Assembly (NCBI GenBank): GCA_021295785.1
Contig: JAGWBR010000007.1
Location: forward strand, 2,481 to 64,929
Source of the DNA: Gemmatimonadota bacterium
Lineage (GTDB): Bacteria; Gemmatimonadota; Gemmatimonadetes; Palauibacterales; Palauibacteraceae
Direction: 5' to 3'
DNA length: 62,449 bases
Shown: positions 16,147 to 25,664 of the stretch, piece after piece
Layout of the letters: the number at the start of each line of letters is the position of its first letter
Position numbering within the stretch: position 1 is the stretch's first letter
Made by a program: the position numbers and the translations under genes
The notes under the pieces: model-generated
Databases searched by the model: none
What the model saw: the letters and a program-made list of their open reading frames with translations, nothing else
What the model was told of the DNA's origin: nothing

Positions 16147-16986
16147 ATGGACTTTGACGTGAACGAAATCGGGGCGACAGCCTTTGTCATAGCGCGCTTC
16201 CGGGCTCTGGAAGAAGAACTGGACGAGCCTCTGTTCCACGATCCGTACGCCAAGCTGTTTCACGACGACGCGGTGGCGGCCGTAGTGGACCAGATGATCG
16301 CCTCTGATTCGTTGGTGTGGCCCACCATCCGGTACCGGACGCGGCTGTTCGACGACTTCGTGAAAGCCGGAATCGCCGGAGGCACGAAGCAGGTCATATC
16401 GCTGGGGGCCGGCCTCTCAATGCGCCTCAACCATCTGACCGGCCAGGAAGTGAAGACCCTGGAAGTGGACCAAGGGGAAGTGTTGGCCTTCAAGCACCAC
16501 GTTCTCGGCAAGGCCGGTGTCGACCCGGTTCCGTCGCTGGCGTGCAACTACCTGGAGGTTGATTTGCCCGCCGAGGTCGAGAAGGCGGGACTGGACCTGG
16601 ATGCTCCAACCACGATCGTGTGGGAGGGGAACACGATGTACTTGCCCCAGGACAGCCTGTTGCCCCTGATCGCAGGTCTGGCTGAAGCGTTCACCTCGCT
16701 GCGTCTGGGATTCGACTACTTCATCAACAACCTGGCGGGACGGGAGTTCAGTTCGGCCGATGCGCAGGCTTTGACAGAAAGGATCGAGAAACTGATCGGC
16801 GCTACCTGGGTAGCCGGTATCCCCAACATCTGGGTGTTGGAGCAAGACATGCCGCTCAGGATAACCAAGCTCGGCAAGCTCCCCGCGCTCCGGGAAGATT
16901 ACGACAACACTGCCCCCATGCCGGGTTACGACGACGCTGCGGACGCCTACGGCTACTGCCTGGCAGAGACGAGGAAGGGCGGTTAG
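16147..16986 (+). CDS. Class I SAM-dependent methyltransferase, leucine carboxyl methyltransferase-like
   Basis: 279 residues from ATG 16147, with GGGAG upstream. It belongs to the LCMT/PPM-like methyltransferases that use S-adenosylmethionine: N-terminal TAFVIARFRALEE, FHDPYAKLF and RTRLFDDFV, then the SAM-binding QVISLGAGLSMRLN, followed by LEVDQGEVLAFK and TIVWEGNTMYL, the typical second SAM contact and the post-motif. In bacteria such enzymes methylate small-molecule carboxylates or unknown acceptors, often in secondary metabolism. The gene is 50 bp after the second glycosyltransferase and on the same strand, so it may belong to that operon; its substrate cannot be inferred. Confidence 0.8.
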   Translation: MDFDVNEIGATAFVIARFRALEEELDEPLFHDPYAKLFHDDAVAAVVDQMIASDSLVWPTIRYRTRLFDDFVKAGIAGGTKQVISLGAGLSMRLNHLTGQEVKTLEVDQGEVLAFKHHVLGKAGVDPVPSLACNYLEVDLPAEVEKAGLDLDAPTTIVWEGNTMYLPQDSLLPLIAGLAEAFTSLRLGFDYFINNLAGREFSSADAQALTERIEKLIGATWVAGIPNIWVLEQDMPLRITKLGKLPALREDYDNTAPMPGYDDAADAYGYCLAETRKGG

Positions 16987-16994
16987 CGTTAGCG

Positions 16995-17996
16995 TCAGCC
17001 GGCGCGGGCGAGCGCCCTGACTGCCCGCTCTACATCGACCAGCACGCCGTGGGCGGTGACTTCGGGGCCTGCCCCCGGACCCTTGATGACGAGGGGCGAC
17101 CCGCGGTAATGATCGCTCCAAATGCTCACGGCGCTGTCGCCCGCTGCGAGGGCGGAGCACGGATGGCCCGCCTCCGGACGCCGCACGCCGATCTCGACCG
17201 CACCCCTGCGGATGCTCGCCATGTAGACCGGGCCCGACTCGTCCGCACCCGGGGGAAGCAGCTCGCGGAAGGCATCGTCGAAATGAACCAGCCCGTCCAG
17301 GAACTCGTCGACCGAAGTGTTGCCGGGTGTGTTGCCGCGGGGAATTACCAGCGGTTCGGCCTGCACGGTGGCCGCGTCGATTCCCAGCCGCGCGGTCCTC
17401 GCCAGAATAATCGCTTTGCGCGCCACGTCGATGCCCAGTAGATCGACCCGGGGGTCAGGCTCGGTGAGGCCGGCTCCCACCGCTTCGCGCACGATCAGGG
17501 AGAACGGCCGCCCGCCCCGGCCCTGTTGCAGGATGTGGGTGAGCGTGCCGGACAAGACAGCCTCGATTCGGTGAACCGCGGAACCCGCTTCCACCATCCC
17601 GGCGATCGCTGAGATGACGGGCAGAGCGGCCCCGACGGTGGTCTCGAAGAACAACGGCGCGCCACGTTCGAGAGCCGACTCGATCTCGGGCCACGGAGCT
17701 CCGTCAGCCGCGAAACCGATCTTGTTGGCCGCCACCACCGCCGCCCCGGACTCGAGCAATCTCGGGTACCGGTGGGGCAGAGTGTCACTGGCCGTGCAGT
17801 CCACAAACACCCGGACGGGTGCACGGTCCCGGCAGGTTGCCTCGACGAGCGCGTCTCCTCCGGCATCACGTCCTGACCCGGCCTCGACAACATGGTGGCC
17901 GATCCCGGCAACCTGTCTGAGGAAGGCCCGTCCCACGCCCCCGATTCCGGCCAGGTAGAGTCGGGCCCCGCCGGCCCGGGCGGCGCCTACCGGCAC
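16995..17996 (-). CDS. hom: Homoserine dehydrogenase, shortened NAD(P)-binding domain
   Basis: 333 residues from GTG 17994-17996. Homoserine dehydrogenase reduces aspartate semialdehyde to homoserine for threonine and methionine synthesis. Present are the dinucleotide motif LAGIGGVGRAF (about residues 19-29), FVDCTASD, AAVVAANKIGF, the catalytic-domain segments FFETTVGAALPVISAI, VLSGTLTHIL and EPDPRVDLLGIDVARKAIILAR, and a C-terminal GPGAG. Only about 40 residues separate the glycine loop from DCTASD, roughly half the usual distance, so part of the Rossmann fold seems missing. Either the gene carries an internal in-frame deletion or this is a reduced form. It is convergent with the methyltransferase gene. 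The alternative upstream start (18185) adds only non-conserved sequence. Confidence 0.75.
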   Translation of the reverse strand: MPVGAARAGGARLYLAGIGGVGRAFLRQVAGIGHHVVEAGSGRDAGGDALVEATCRDRAPVRVFVDCTASDTLPHRYPRLLESGAAVVAANKIGFAADGAPWPEIESALERGAPLFFETTVGAALPVISAIAGMVEAGSAVHRIEAVLSGTLTHILQQGRGGRPFSLIVREAVGAGLTEPDPRVDLLGIDVARKAIILARTARLGIDAATVQAEPLVIPRGNTPGNTSVDEFLDGLVHFDDAFRELLPPGADESGPVYMASIRRGAVEIGVRRPEAGHPCSALAAGDSAVSIWSDHYRGSPLVIKGPGAGPEVTAHGVLVDVERAVRALARAG

Positions 17997-18136
17997 AGCT
18001 CCGGCGGGTCGGCGGGCGGCGAAGTGTCCGTGTCGATCAGGGCGGATTCCTCCTCGGTCCAGTCTTCCGGGGAACCGTCGTCGAAGTGCTCGTACAACTC
18101 CTGCCCCGGCGGCCCGGAAACGGTAACAGCGGACTG
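17987..18136 (-). other. Short coding-like fragment resembling the cadherin-like protein next door
   Basis: A minus-strand frame of about 49 codons ends at TAG 17987-17989, overlapping the start of hom by a few bases. It reads like a protein tail (VTVSGPPGQELYEHFDDG, then SPEDWTEEESALIDTDTSP) and resembles VTVPAEPEQVFFEDFEDG / FPEDW in the cadherin-like protein at 18264-20027. It has no ATG or well-placed start and lies just after a terminator. It is probably the relic of a duplicated cadherin-like gene; a small peptide started at an internal TTG is less likely. Confidence 0.35.
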
Positions 18137-18139
18137 ACG

Positions 18140-18179
18140 AAAAAGTGCCGGCGGGACCCCGGGAAGGGGCCCCGCCGGC
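18140..18179 (-). terminator. Rho-independent terminator of the cadherin-like gene
   Basis: Stem 18147-18160 / 18166-18179 pairs 13 of 14 bases around a 5-nt loop. On the minus strand it is followed by ACTTTTT (AAAAA at 18140-18144 on the plus strand). It is the correctly oriented end of the 18264-20027 transcript. Confidence 0.8.
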
Positions 18180-18263
18180 GAACACTGCTACAACTGGTAC
18201 TGCTTAACCGGTTACTTCCTGACTGCTACTGCCCACCGGGTGCTGTTCAACGAGGCGGGTAAA

Positions 18264-20027
18264 TCAGCGCCCGTCGGGCGTCTTGAGCGGCCCCCTTATC
18301 ATCTCGCGCCACCGTGCCCGGCGCTCTTCGCGCGTGAGCGTGCTCGCTGGACGATCGCCCGGCACCGGGAGTGCACCCTTCGCCTTGATGTCGCCACCCA
18401 CAGTCTCCGTCTGGCCGTCGGAGGCGGTCCGGTCGAACTCCTCCGTGATCCAGATCTCCAGGTAGTCGGCAAGCAGAGCACCGGGGTTGTCCGAGCCGGA
18501 TACATTGACGGCTGTGAAATCAACGTAGGGAACCTGGTCGGGGTGGCCCGCGTCCGATGTGTTGACAAGCGTGTCGCCGTTGACGGTCAAGATCCAGCGG
18601 CCCTCCTGCTTGGAAATAACGACGTCGTTCATCTCTCCGTCGCCGTCTTTGACAGCGTCGGATTCGCCCGAGGCAACCAACGTGCAACCGTTGCCGCACG
18701 CCGCAAGAACATAGTTCTGGGTGGTATCGGTGTTGTTCCAACCGTCTCCGATACCCACTATGTAGACATCAATGGTCGCGGAGCCCTCTACCTCCATGAA
18801 GATCTGCGAGTAGATGGCGTCGTTCTCTCTGCCCACGCTCGCCCGGATCTCCCAGTCGTCCAGAGGGGGGTCAAAATTGGGCGGGTTGGCCCAAGCGAAG
18901 GTGGGGTTGTCGTCGGTAGCCCCCGGCGGAGTGATCCGGAGGATTCCGTCAACCACTTCGACTGCACCGTTTCCTGAGCCGCCTGAAGCATTCCAATCCC
19001 AATCTTCGGGGAAACCGTCCTCGAAATCCTCAAAGAAGACCTGCTCGGGTTCGGCCGGGACTGTTACTTCGGGCCACTGGTTGGCGAAGCGGCCATCGGG
19101 GTCGGTCGCGGTCACGGTGAGCTGGGCCTGCCCGGAGGCGATGGCGGCTATGGTCAGTATGCTGCCGGACATTTCGGCCGTGGCGACTTCTTCATTGTCG
19201 GACGAAACCGTAAAGGTGAGATCGTCGCCGTCGGGGTCTGAGAAGTAACTCGACACATCCACCGTCACCGAATCTCCGATTTCGAGCTCGTAATCGTCCA
19301 TCGTGCCGACGGTAGTGGGCCACCGGTTGTCCCGGGTTACTGTAACCCCGACTGTGGCCTCCACATACAGCCCGCCGGGATCGGTCGCCCTGATGGTGAT
19401 CGTGGCCTCGCCCTCGGCTTCGCCGGTCATCGAAAAGATGCTGCCCGAGATGCTGACCGACACGATGTTATCATCAGACGAGGAAGCCGTAAAGGTGAGA
19501 TCGTCGCCGTCGGGGTCACTAAACACCAAGTCCAAGTCTTCCTCAACGGTCTCGTCCAAACCGAGTTCAACGAACAGGGTGTCTATCGCAGCGACCGGGC
19601 TCTTGTTGCCCGGCGTGATCTCCACCGGGACGGATGCACTGGCGGCAAGCCCGTCGGGATCTCTGGCAGTGACGTCGACAGTCGTGGTTAACGTCTCCGC
19701 AAGTTCCACGCCGGAGACGAGGCTCAGCGTGACGACGGACCCCGATACCGATGCATCCAACATTGAAGGTTCACCGCTCGTTGCCGTATAGGTGAGCGCA
19801 TCGCCGTCGGGGTCGGTAAAGAACGACGCGACATCGAACATTCCGTCGTCACCCGGCAGGGTGAACATTTGAGTGGGAATGTCTGAGGAGGCTGTCGGGG
19901 CCGAGTTAGTCGGCGGCGGCTCGACGGGGTCGCCGCCGCACACGGCGACTGTACCCACCAGGGCTGCGGACCCGGCTACTACACCGAGGAGCCGGGCCAC
20001 TCCACTTGATTCAAGAACTGTTTTCAT
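18264..20027 (-). CDS. Secreted cadherin/Ig-like repeat protein
   Basis: 587 residues. The N-terminus (residues 12-30) is a signal sequence ending near VCGGDP; the Cys could be a lipid-attachment site but VAVC is a poor lipobox. Three repeats of about 100 residues follow, each with a calcium-binding-like DPDGD (FFTDPDGDALTYTATS, VFSDPDGDDLTFTASS, YFSDPDGDDLTFTVSS) and ending in VTARDPDG/ATDPGG/ATDPDG, the build of cadherin-like adhesion domains. From about residue 335 a lectin-like beta-sandwich begins (FFEDFEDGFPEDWDW, EIWITEEF). The basic C-terminus (RREERRARWREMI type) is odd for an exported protein. Likely a cell-surface adhesion or matrix protein. A related lipoprotein gene lies 230 bp upstream; that gap shows no other gene. 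Confidence 0.8.
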   Translation of the reverse strand: MKTVLESSGVARLLGVVAGSAALVGTVAVCGGDPVEPPPTNSAPTASSDIPTQMFTLPGDDGMFDVASFFTDPDGDALTYTATSGEPSMLDASVSGSVVTLSLVSGVELAETLTTTVDVTARDPDGLAASASVPVEITPGNKSPVAAIDTLFVELGLDETVEEDLDLVFSDPDGDDLTFTASSSDDNIVSVSISGSIFSMTGEAEGEATITIRATDPGGLYVEATVGVTVTRDNRWPTTVGTMDDYELEIGDSVTVDVSSYFSDPDGDDLTFTVSSDNEEVATAEMSGSILTIAAIASGQAQLTVTATDPDGRFANQWPEVTVPAEPEQVFFEDFEDGFPEDWDWNASGGSGNGAVEVVDGILRITPPGATDDNPTFAWANPPNFDPPLDDWEIRASVGRENDAIYSQIFMEVEGSATIDVYIVGIGDGWNNTDTTQNYVLAACGNGCTLVASGESDAVKDGDGEMNDVVISKQEGRWILTVNGDTLVNTSDAGHPDQVPYVDFTAVNVSGSDNPGALLADYLEIWITEEFDRTASDGQTETVGGDIKAKGALPVPGDRPASTLTREERRARWREMIRGPLKTPDGR

Positions 20028-20256
20028 CGATTACCCTCCAGGGTAGAGGAAATGGCGCGGCGGGGACGCAGCAAAACACCGCCCGCAAATGACAACATCG
20101 CCTGAAGGATACAACGAGGGACGCCAAAAATAAACCTCCGGGCCTCCGGGTCCTGCCGCTCGGGTCCAGTTTCGGTGTCGCTGATTGTACCCGTTGGCTA
20201 CTGACCGCAACAGCGGTCACGGTCAGGAACGCTGTTAATCAAAACCCTCCCTAAGC

Positions 20257-20958
20257 CTAAGAGGAATCCGTCACCTGGACGGGTGCAACCTGGTGGGCGG
20301 GCAGCCCGCCGGGATCCCGCACACTTATGACAATTGAGGTCTCCCCGGACCGCACCCCCGTAACGATAACCACGCTGCCGGACGTCTGGGCCGTGGCAAT
20401 GGCGGGTACGGGAGAAACGACCGAATAGGTGAGGTTGTCGCCGTCCGGGTCGGTGAAGTAGTTCGCGGCGTTGACCGCGGCTGTTTCTCCAACTTTCACC
20501 CCGATCATCGGTATTGTGCCGATCGCCTCCGGGGGCCGGTTCGGGGGGGTCATTCCGACCGGAACCACTCCCACGGCGACCAGGCCGCCCGGGTCTCTGG
20601 CGGTGACCGAGACTCCGGTTGTGACCTCTGTCGAAATCGTGACACCCGGCACGATGGAAACCGTCAGCGTAGTGCCGGAGACAGACGCTTCTATCGTATC
20701 CGGAGCGCCGCTGACAGCCGAAAATGTCAGGGTATCACCGTCTGGGTCGGAAAAGTAGCCAGCCACGTCAATTGAACCCTGCTGGTCGGCGACGAACACG
20801 TAGGTGGGGATGTCCGTCCTGGCTACCGGGGCCCGATTAACGGGCGGTGGCTCGGTGGTCCCGTCCCCCCCGCACCCTGCTGCCCCCAAGACTGCCGCCG
20901 CCGCTGCCGCGGCCACGCGTCCGACACCGCACCCCACTATTCTCCGGAGTTTCACCAT
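20257..20958 (-). CDS. Cadherin/Ig-like repeat lipoprotein
   Basis: 233 residues from ATG 20956-20958 (MVKLRRIVGCGVGR), with GGAGGG 10 nt upstream; a longer frame to 21096 adds non-conserved sequence. The Ala-rich signal peptide ends in a clear lipobox, AAGC (about residue 28), so the protein should be lipid-anchored. Two cadherin-like repeats follow, with YFSDPDGDTLTFSAVSG and YFTDPDGDNLTYSVVSP and linkers VTARDPGGLV and VRDPGGLPAHQ. It is the short paralogue of the 587-residue protein downstream: same N-terminal order (GGD, then PPP-N-AP, then DIPT), but no lectin-like C-terminal region. Probably surface-exposed, with calcium-dependent contacts; function inferred. Confidence 0.8.
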   Translation of the reverse strand: MVKLRRIVGCGVGRVAAAAAAAVLGAAGCGGDGTTEPPPVNRAPVARTDIPTYVFVADQQGSIDVAGYFSDPDGDTLTFSAVSGAPDTIEASVSGTTLTVSIVPGVTISTEVTTGVSVTARDPGGLVAVGVVPVGMTPPNRPPEAIGTIPMIGVKVGETAAVNAANYFTDPDGDNLTYSVVSPVPAIATAQTSGSVVIVTGVRSGETSIVISVRDPGGLPAHQVAPVQVTDSS

Positions 20959-21092
20959 GCGCGCATCACCCTCCCGGCACATCCCTGAAATCGCCCGTAC
21001 TACCCCCGAACATCCATTCATTCTCAAAAACTGCCCCCTGCCGGGGGTCATGGCAAGCGCGCGCCAATGGAAGGTTGCGTTGAGTTGCCTGG

Positions 21093-22067
21093 TCATGCCG
21101 GCCCACCCTTTGCGAGTGCGCCGGGGGCGAAGGTCGCGGCGGCCTGCTGCAGCGCGCGGTACACGAAGCCGCGGTCACCCAGCCTGCGCCCCAGTTCGCG
21201 CTCCAGCCCCGCGATGGGATACAGGTTCTGGGGGGCGCGGTCGTCCTTGTGCGGCTCTGACGCAAACCTGGGAAGAGTAGCGGCCGCCCGGTCCGCCGTC
21301 TTCTTCGCCGCATCCAGCCCTTGTTCGGTCCAGGCCTCGCAGCGTACGATGCCCGCCCACGGGTGCCCCCGGGCCTCGGTCAGGCGCATGTACCAGGAGT
21401 AGCGGGTCCATCTGGTCTGAATCAGGAAAACGGGCGTGCGCTGTCCGGCTCCGAGGCGGGCCACGGTCTGGCGCGGCAGGTCGGGCAGGTAGTGAACCCG
21501 GTGGCTCTTGACGTAGCCGATTGCGCCGGGGATCGGCCGGCGGCCTCTCAGCGGCCCGTCGAGCACGAGCAGGGAATCGCCGGGCCGGTCTGTTCCCCCG
21601 CGAGACGCCGCCACCTCCACTTCCAGGTTCCACATTCGTTCCTGGAGCCCGTTGACGAGTTGGGGCATGTCGTCTTCGGCCACGGGGCAGGCGCGGAAGT
21701 TGCCCGCCCGGGTGGCCAGGTCAGGTGCGCCGGCCAGGGCAAAGAAGCCGCGACCCACTTTGACCGTGTCGACGGTTGCGCGTTCGCCGCACCGCACCAG
21801 GCCGGCGGCAAAGGAAGCGCAGACCCCCAGCCGCGATTCGCCGTCCCGGCCGGCGATCCACACACGGGCTTCCATTCTCCGCACGCCGTCCACGAAGTCG
21901 GCCCGCGGGTTGGGTGTGCCGTCCCCGTCCAATGGCCGCCATTCGCCCTCGTCGATTTCCACCGACGCGTCGACCTTGTCGGCCGGCACGTCTTCCATCT
22001 CGCTTTCTACCGGGGCACCGTATTCCGGCGACCACCCCTCGATCGCGAGGCCCGTAGCGCGGCGCAT
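21093..22067 (-). CDS. nurA: NurA-type DNA repair nuclease
   Basis: 324 residues. NurA is a Mn-dependent nuclease that, with the HerA translocase, resects DNA ends in archaea and some bacteria. Seen here are an N-terminal acidic strand ADFVDGVRRMEARVWI (FVDG at 58-61, the expected first metal-binding Asp), LLVLDGPLRG (166-175, the second Asp) and the conserved YVKSHRVHYLP with a downstream RTPVFLIQ and WAGIVRCE. The ATG (22065-22067) shares one base with the sbcC stop (TGATG). Last gene of the herA-sbcD-sbcC-nurA operon; partners and order support the call more strongly than sequence alone, since NurA proteins diverge widely. Confidence 0.8.
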   Translation of the reverse strand: MRRATGLAIEGWSPEYGAPVESEMEDVPADKVDASVEIDEGEWRPLDGDGTPNPRADFVDGVRRMEARVWIAGRDGESRLGVCASFAAGLVRCGERATVDTVKVGRGFFALAGAPDLATRAGNFRACPVAEDDMPQLVNGLQERMWNLEVEVAASRGGTDRPGDSLLVLDGPLRGRRPIPGAIGYVKSHRVHYLPDLPRQTVARLGAGQRTPVFLIQTRWTRYSWYMRLTEARGHPWAGIVRCEAWTEQGLDAAKKTADRAAATLPRFASEPHKDDRAPQNLYPIAGLERELGRRLGDRGFVYRALQQAAATFAPGALAKGGPA

Positions 22068-24469
22068 CAGATCTCGACGCGCTCGACCGACGAGGAATTG
22101 CCGGCCTTCTTCACGCGGAACTGAACCGGAATGCGGTTCGCCAGCTCTGCGACGTGCGTGACCAGGCCCACCGTCCTTTCGCTGCCCAACTGTTCAATCG
22201 TGTCGGCAACTATCTCGAGGGCCTCGGGGTCCAGCGCGCCGAATCCTTCGTCCAGGAACAGCGCCTCCAGTCTGGGGCTGCCCCGCGCGGCGAGTCCCGC
22301 CACCTGCCCCGCCAGCGACAGGGCCAGCGCGAGCGAGGCCAGGAAGGTTTCGCCGCCCGACAACGTCTTGGCCGGTCGCGGTTCGTCGGCATTGCGGTGG
22401 TCGATCACCAGAAACTCGTTCTTTTCGTCCAACGACAACGAATAGTCGCCGTTGGAGAGTTCCTTGAGCTTCTCGGTTGCACCGGCGATCAGCAGCTGAA
22501 GGATCTGGTTCTGCATCCAGCCACCGAAATGTTTGGCATCCAGGTGGTTTCCGAGTTCGCCGGCGAGGGTGGCGCCCCGGACCAGGTCATCGCGCTCCCG
22601 GGCCACGCGCGCCCTCTCTTCGTGACGCCGCCGAAGACCGTCCAGTTGGGTGCTGGCCCTTACCAGTGCAGTGGCGCACGCGCCGGCCGGTTCACCGCCG
22701 GGTTCAAGTTCAAGGCCCGCTTCCCGGCATTGGTCGGCCAGCCGCTGCTCAATGCGCTGGCGGGTTCCCTCCGCCGTGCTCCGTTCGTTTTCCGCATCGG
22801 TGCGGGCGGCCCGCTGCTCATCGGCGCTGGCCTCCGCCCAGTCGCAGAGCTCCCGCCAGGAGCCGGCCAGGTCACCCTCCGCCTCGCCGGGCGGTTTGAG
22901 CGATGCCACCGTGTCGCGCCGTTCGCGGAACCGACCCCAGGCCCGGGAGCGTCGTTCCTTGAGTTTGTCGACGGTTTTCCTGGCGCTTTTCGCCTTCTCC
23001 TGCGCATCCTTCTCGGCCGACGCCGCCGCATCCCGCTCCTTCTTCGCCACGTCAACCAGCTCCAGTTGTTCGGTCACCTGGTCGGGCCGGGGGGCGCCTT
23101 TCAGGGTCTGCTCCAGGTCCCCCGCGGATTTCGTGCGCTCGTTCAGCCGGGTTTCTTCGTTGCCGCGGCGGAGTTGTGCCTCCTGGTGGTTGGTGCGGGC
23201 GGTTTCGAGTTTCTGTTCCGCGTGTGTGACGCCGGCCTCCGCCTCTTCCAGTGCGGTCAGGTCGCCGTGCCGGGGAAGCTCAACCACTTCCTGCAAACAG
23301 ACCGGGCAGTCCTGGCCCGGAACCAGGTAGCGCGCCAGGTGGGCCGCGCCGCGTTTCAGGCGCAGGTCGGCCAGGCGCGCCCTTTTCGCCTGCAGGTCTT
23401 CTTCCGCCAGCCGCAGCGCACCCCCGGCGGCTTCCACCTCCTGTTCGGCGACGGCCAGCCCGCGTGTGGTTTCCTCCACCTGGGCGCGGAGTTTCTCCAG
23501 CTGTTCTCGTCGGTCGCGGATGCCGACGAGCGCGGTCCTGTCGGGCAGTTTCTCAAGAACGGACGCGGCGTCGCGCCGGTGTTCGATCGCCTTCTCCAGA
23601 TCACGTGAGGCTTTGTCCGCCTCGTTCTTGGCCGACCGCCACTCTTCCTCCAGCTCAAGGGTGCCGGGGGGCGGCCGAACGCCGCCGAGCAGCTTCAGCC
23701 AGCGGCCGGCCTCCTCTGCCGCGGCCGCGGATCCCCCGGCAGCCTTGCTCAGCGCCCGGAGCCGGGGCGCGGCCTCCTCAATGCGCCCCGAAAGGGCACC
23801 GAGCGCCGCTACCTCCGTTTCGGCCGCCCGCACCGCCCCGGCGGTTGCGTCCGCCAAGTCGCCTTCCAGGCGCCGGCCCAACGTCTCGGCCTTGAGCCGC
23901 TGCTCCTTCCCCAACCGGGTCGCGGCCTGGCCCAGCTGCTTGTACAGACCGACTCCCAACAGCTGGTCCAGCAGCTTGCCGCGCTCCGCAGGCTTTTCCC
24001 GCATGAAGGCGGCGAATTCGCCCTGCGGCAGCACCACGCACTTGGTGAACTGCTCAAGCTCCAGCCCGACCACGTGGTGCTTGATGTGGTTGTTCAGGTC
24101 GTCCGTTGTGCGGGCCAGCGTACGACGCTCTTTCTCGGTGCCCCACTGCTCGAGCGTGGCCTCTTTCGTCGAGGCGCCGCCGGCGGTGCGGCGGACGATT
24201 CGCACCGCGGTGTAGGTCTTGTCTCCTGCCTCGAAATCGAGTTGCACCCGAGCTTCGTTCTTGCTCTGGCTGATCAGGGGGGACACGAGTCCCTTGTGGT
24301 CGTAACGCGGCACCGACCCGTACAGGGCAAACACCACGGCGTCGATCAGGCTGGACTTGCCCGATCCGGTCGCCCCGGTGAACACGAACAGTTCGGCGTC
24401 TCCAAAAACGACCTCTGTTCGTTCCCTGAACGAGGTGAATCCCTCGAGCTCAAGCCGGAGCGGGCGCAT
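22067..24469 (-). CDS. sbcC: SbcC/Rad50-type DNA-end processing ATPase
   Basis: 800 residues, somewhat short for SbcC (about 1000), mainly in the coiled coil. It is the ATPase of the SbcCD (Mre11-Rad50) complex, which tethers and opens broken DNA ends and cuts hairpins and protein-blocked ends. Walker [10 protein letters not shown] at 32-40, Q-loop region [11 protein letters not shown], zinc-hook CPVC at 389-392 midway through two long charged coiled coils, signature LSGGE at 703-707, Walker [10 protein letters not shown] at 734-742 and an H-loop His (VTHVAEL). All residues needed for ATP-driven dimerisation are present. The start overlaps the sbcD end by 20 bases and the stop touches nurA, so the complex should be made together. 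Confidence 0.93.
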   Translation of the reverse strand: MRPLRLELEGFTSFRERTEVVFGDAELFVFTGATGSGKSSLIDAVVFALYGSVPRYDHKGLVSPLISQSKNEARVQLDFEAGDKTYTAVRIVRRTAGGASTKEATLEQWGTEKERRTLARTTDDLNNHIKHHVVGLELEQFTKCVVLPQGEFAAFMREKPAERGKLLDQLLGVGLYKQLGQAATRLGKEQRLKAETLGRRLEGDLADATAGAVRAAETEVAALGALSGRIEEAAPRLRALSKAAGGSAAAAEEAGRWLKLLGGVRPPPGTLELEEEWRSAKNEADKASRDLEKAIEHRRDAASVLEKLPDRTALVGIRDRREQLEKLRAQVEETTRGLAVAEQEVEAAGGALRLAEEDLQAKRARLADLRLKRGAAHLARYLVPGQDCPVCLQEVVELPRHGDLTALEEAEAGVTHAEQKLETARTNHQEAQLRRGNEETRLNERTKSAGDLEQTLKGAPRPDQVTEQLELVDVAKKERDAAASAEKDAQEKAKSARKTVDKLKERRSRAWGRFRERRDTVASLKPPGEAEGDLAGSWRELCDWAEASADEQRAARTDAENERSTAEGTRQRIEQRLADQCREAGLELEPGGEPAGACATALVRASTQLDGLRRRHEERARVARERDDLVRGATLAGELGNHLDAKHFGGWMQNQILQLLIAGATEKLKELSNGDYSLSLDEKNEFLVIDHRNADEPRPAKTLSGGETFLASLALALSLAGQVAGLAARGSPRLEALFLDEGFGALDPEALEIVADTIEQLGSERTVGLVTHVAELANRIPVQFRVKKAGNSSSVERVEI

Positions 24470-25664
24470 GCTCCTCTTCCTGAAGCCGGTCTTCGGACCC
24501 GTAGTGCTCGTCCAGCAGTTCGTCGAAGAGCCCGGCCAGTGCTTCTCCTTCTATCCCCTGTTCGGTGAGGTAGCGCCGGAACAGCGTGCCGGGATCGCCC
24601 TGAAGCGAGGACGCGCCCAGCGCTTCGCTCCGGGACTGGTCCGTTTCCGGCGGGTCTACGACCACGTCCACGGCTTGCGGAAACAGCTCCCGGATGCCTT
24701 CGGCGAGCCCGGGCGAAGGCGGGGTCCGGACGATGATGCGCAAGTAGTCGTCGCCGGTGGTCCCCGCGTGCGATTCGACTTCGTTGCGGCTTCCCCTGAT
24801 GGTGCGGAGCCGGCGTCCCGATTTCAGGTACACTGAGCGTATTTCAGCCGGGGCTCCGGGCCTTGCCTCGATGATCAACACGCGGTGTCTGCGCTCTGTT
24901 TCGCCGAAGTCCAGGGCGAACGGCGAACCGGAATACCAAATCGGGCAGCGGCCCCCGATCTGCTGCGGTTTGTGGATGTGCCCCAGCGCCACATAGTGTG
25001 CCGAATCCGGGAAGATGTCGGCAGGCACGTAGTAATCGAGCACGGTGTGCGCACCCCGCTCCCCCCCGCCCCTCGTCGGGGCCGCGCCCGTTCGCGACCC
25101 CACCACCGTGAGGTGCGCCGCCACCAGGTTCACGGTGTCATCCCGGAAAGGGGCGCACAGGGCCTCCGCGATTTTTCGGCACCGGCCCGAGTAGTTCTTT
25201 TGATGGTCGTCGGGGTCGCCTTCCATCAGGTCGGTCGCCTTGACGATTCCCCGTTTGGACTGAAATGGAAACAGCGCCACGACGGCCTCTTCGCCCCGCC
25301 GCGTAGCAAGGTGCAGCGCCCCGCCCTCGTCCGGGCGCCGAACGGTTGCCGCCGCGGTGATGTTGGCGAGTTCAAGAAGCGGACCGATGGCTTGCAGTTT
25401 GCGCGGATCGTCGTGATTGCCAGCGATGACCACGACCCGGGCGCCCGTGTCGGCAAGCCGCAGGAGTGCGTTGTAGACGATTTCTTGCGACTCCGCGGTG
25501 GGGATGGCCCGGTCGAACTGGTCTCCCGCAACCAACACCAAGTCGACTTCTTCGCGCTCGGCGATGCCCGCGATCTCGTCCAGGACCTCGCGGTGTTCCC
25601 CGGCCCGGCTGCGTCCGCGGAGAGTCTTGCCCACGTGCCAGTCGGCTGTGTGGAGGATCTTCAC
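24450..25664 (-). CDS. sbcD: SbcD/Mre11-type DNA exonuclease
   Basis: 404 residues from GTG 25662-25664, which overlaps the herA stop (GTGA). A longer frame upstream is low-complexity and out of register with the family. The phosphoesterase motifs of Mre11 are all present: HTADWHVGK (5-13), GDQFD (47-51), GNHDD (82-86), then AHLTVVGS and ALGHIHKPQ, supplying the two-manganese site. It is the nuclease of the SbcCD complex. The C-terminal portion (from about 285) would be the capping and SbcC-binding region. Part of the four-gene resection operon. Confidence 0.93.
   Translation of the reverse strand: MKILHTADWHVGKTLRGRSRAGEHREVLDEIAGIAEREEVDLVLVAGDQFDRAIPTAESQEIVYNALLRLADTGARVVVIAGNHDDPRKLQAIGPLLELANITAAATVRRPDEGGALHLATRRGEEAVVALFPFQSKRGIVKATDLMEGDPDDHQKNYSGRCRKIAEALCAPFRDDTVNLVAAHLTVVGSRTGAAPTRGGGERGAHTVLDYYVPADIFPDSAHYVALGHIHKPQQIGGRCPIWYSGSPFALDFGETERRHRVLIIEARPGAPAEIRSVYLKSGRRLRTIRGSRNEVESHAGTTGDDYLRIIVRTPPSPGLAEGIRELFPQAVDVVVDPPETDQSRSEALGASSLQGDPGTLFRRYLTEQGIEGEALAGLFDELLDEHYGSEDRLQEEEHAPAPA

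Noticed and set aside
22154-23608. A 484-codon open frame opposite sbcC
   Set aside because: The minus strand carries all SbcC motifs; the plus frame has no recognisable domain or start signal.
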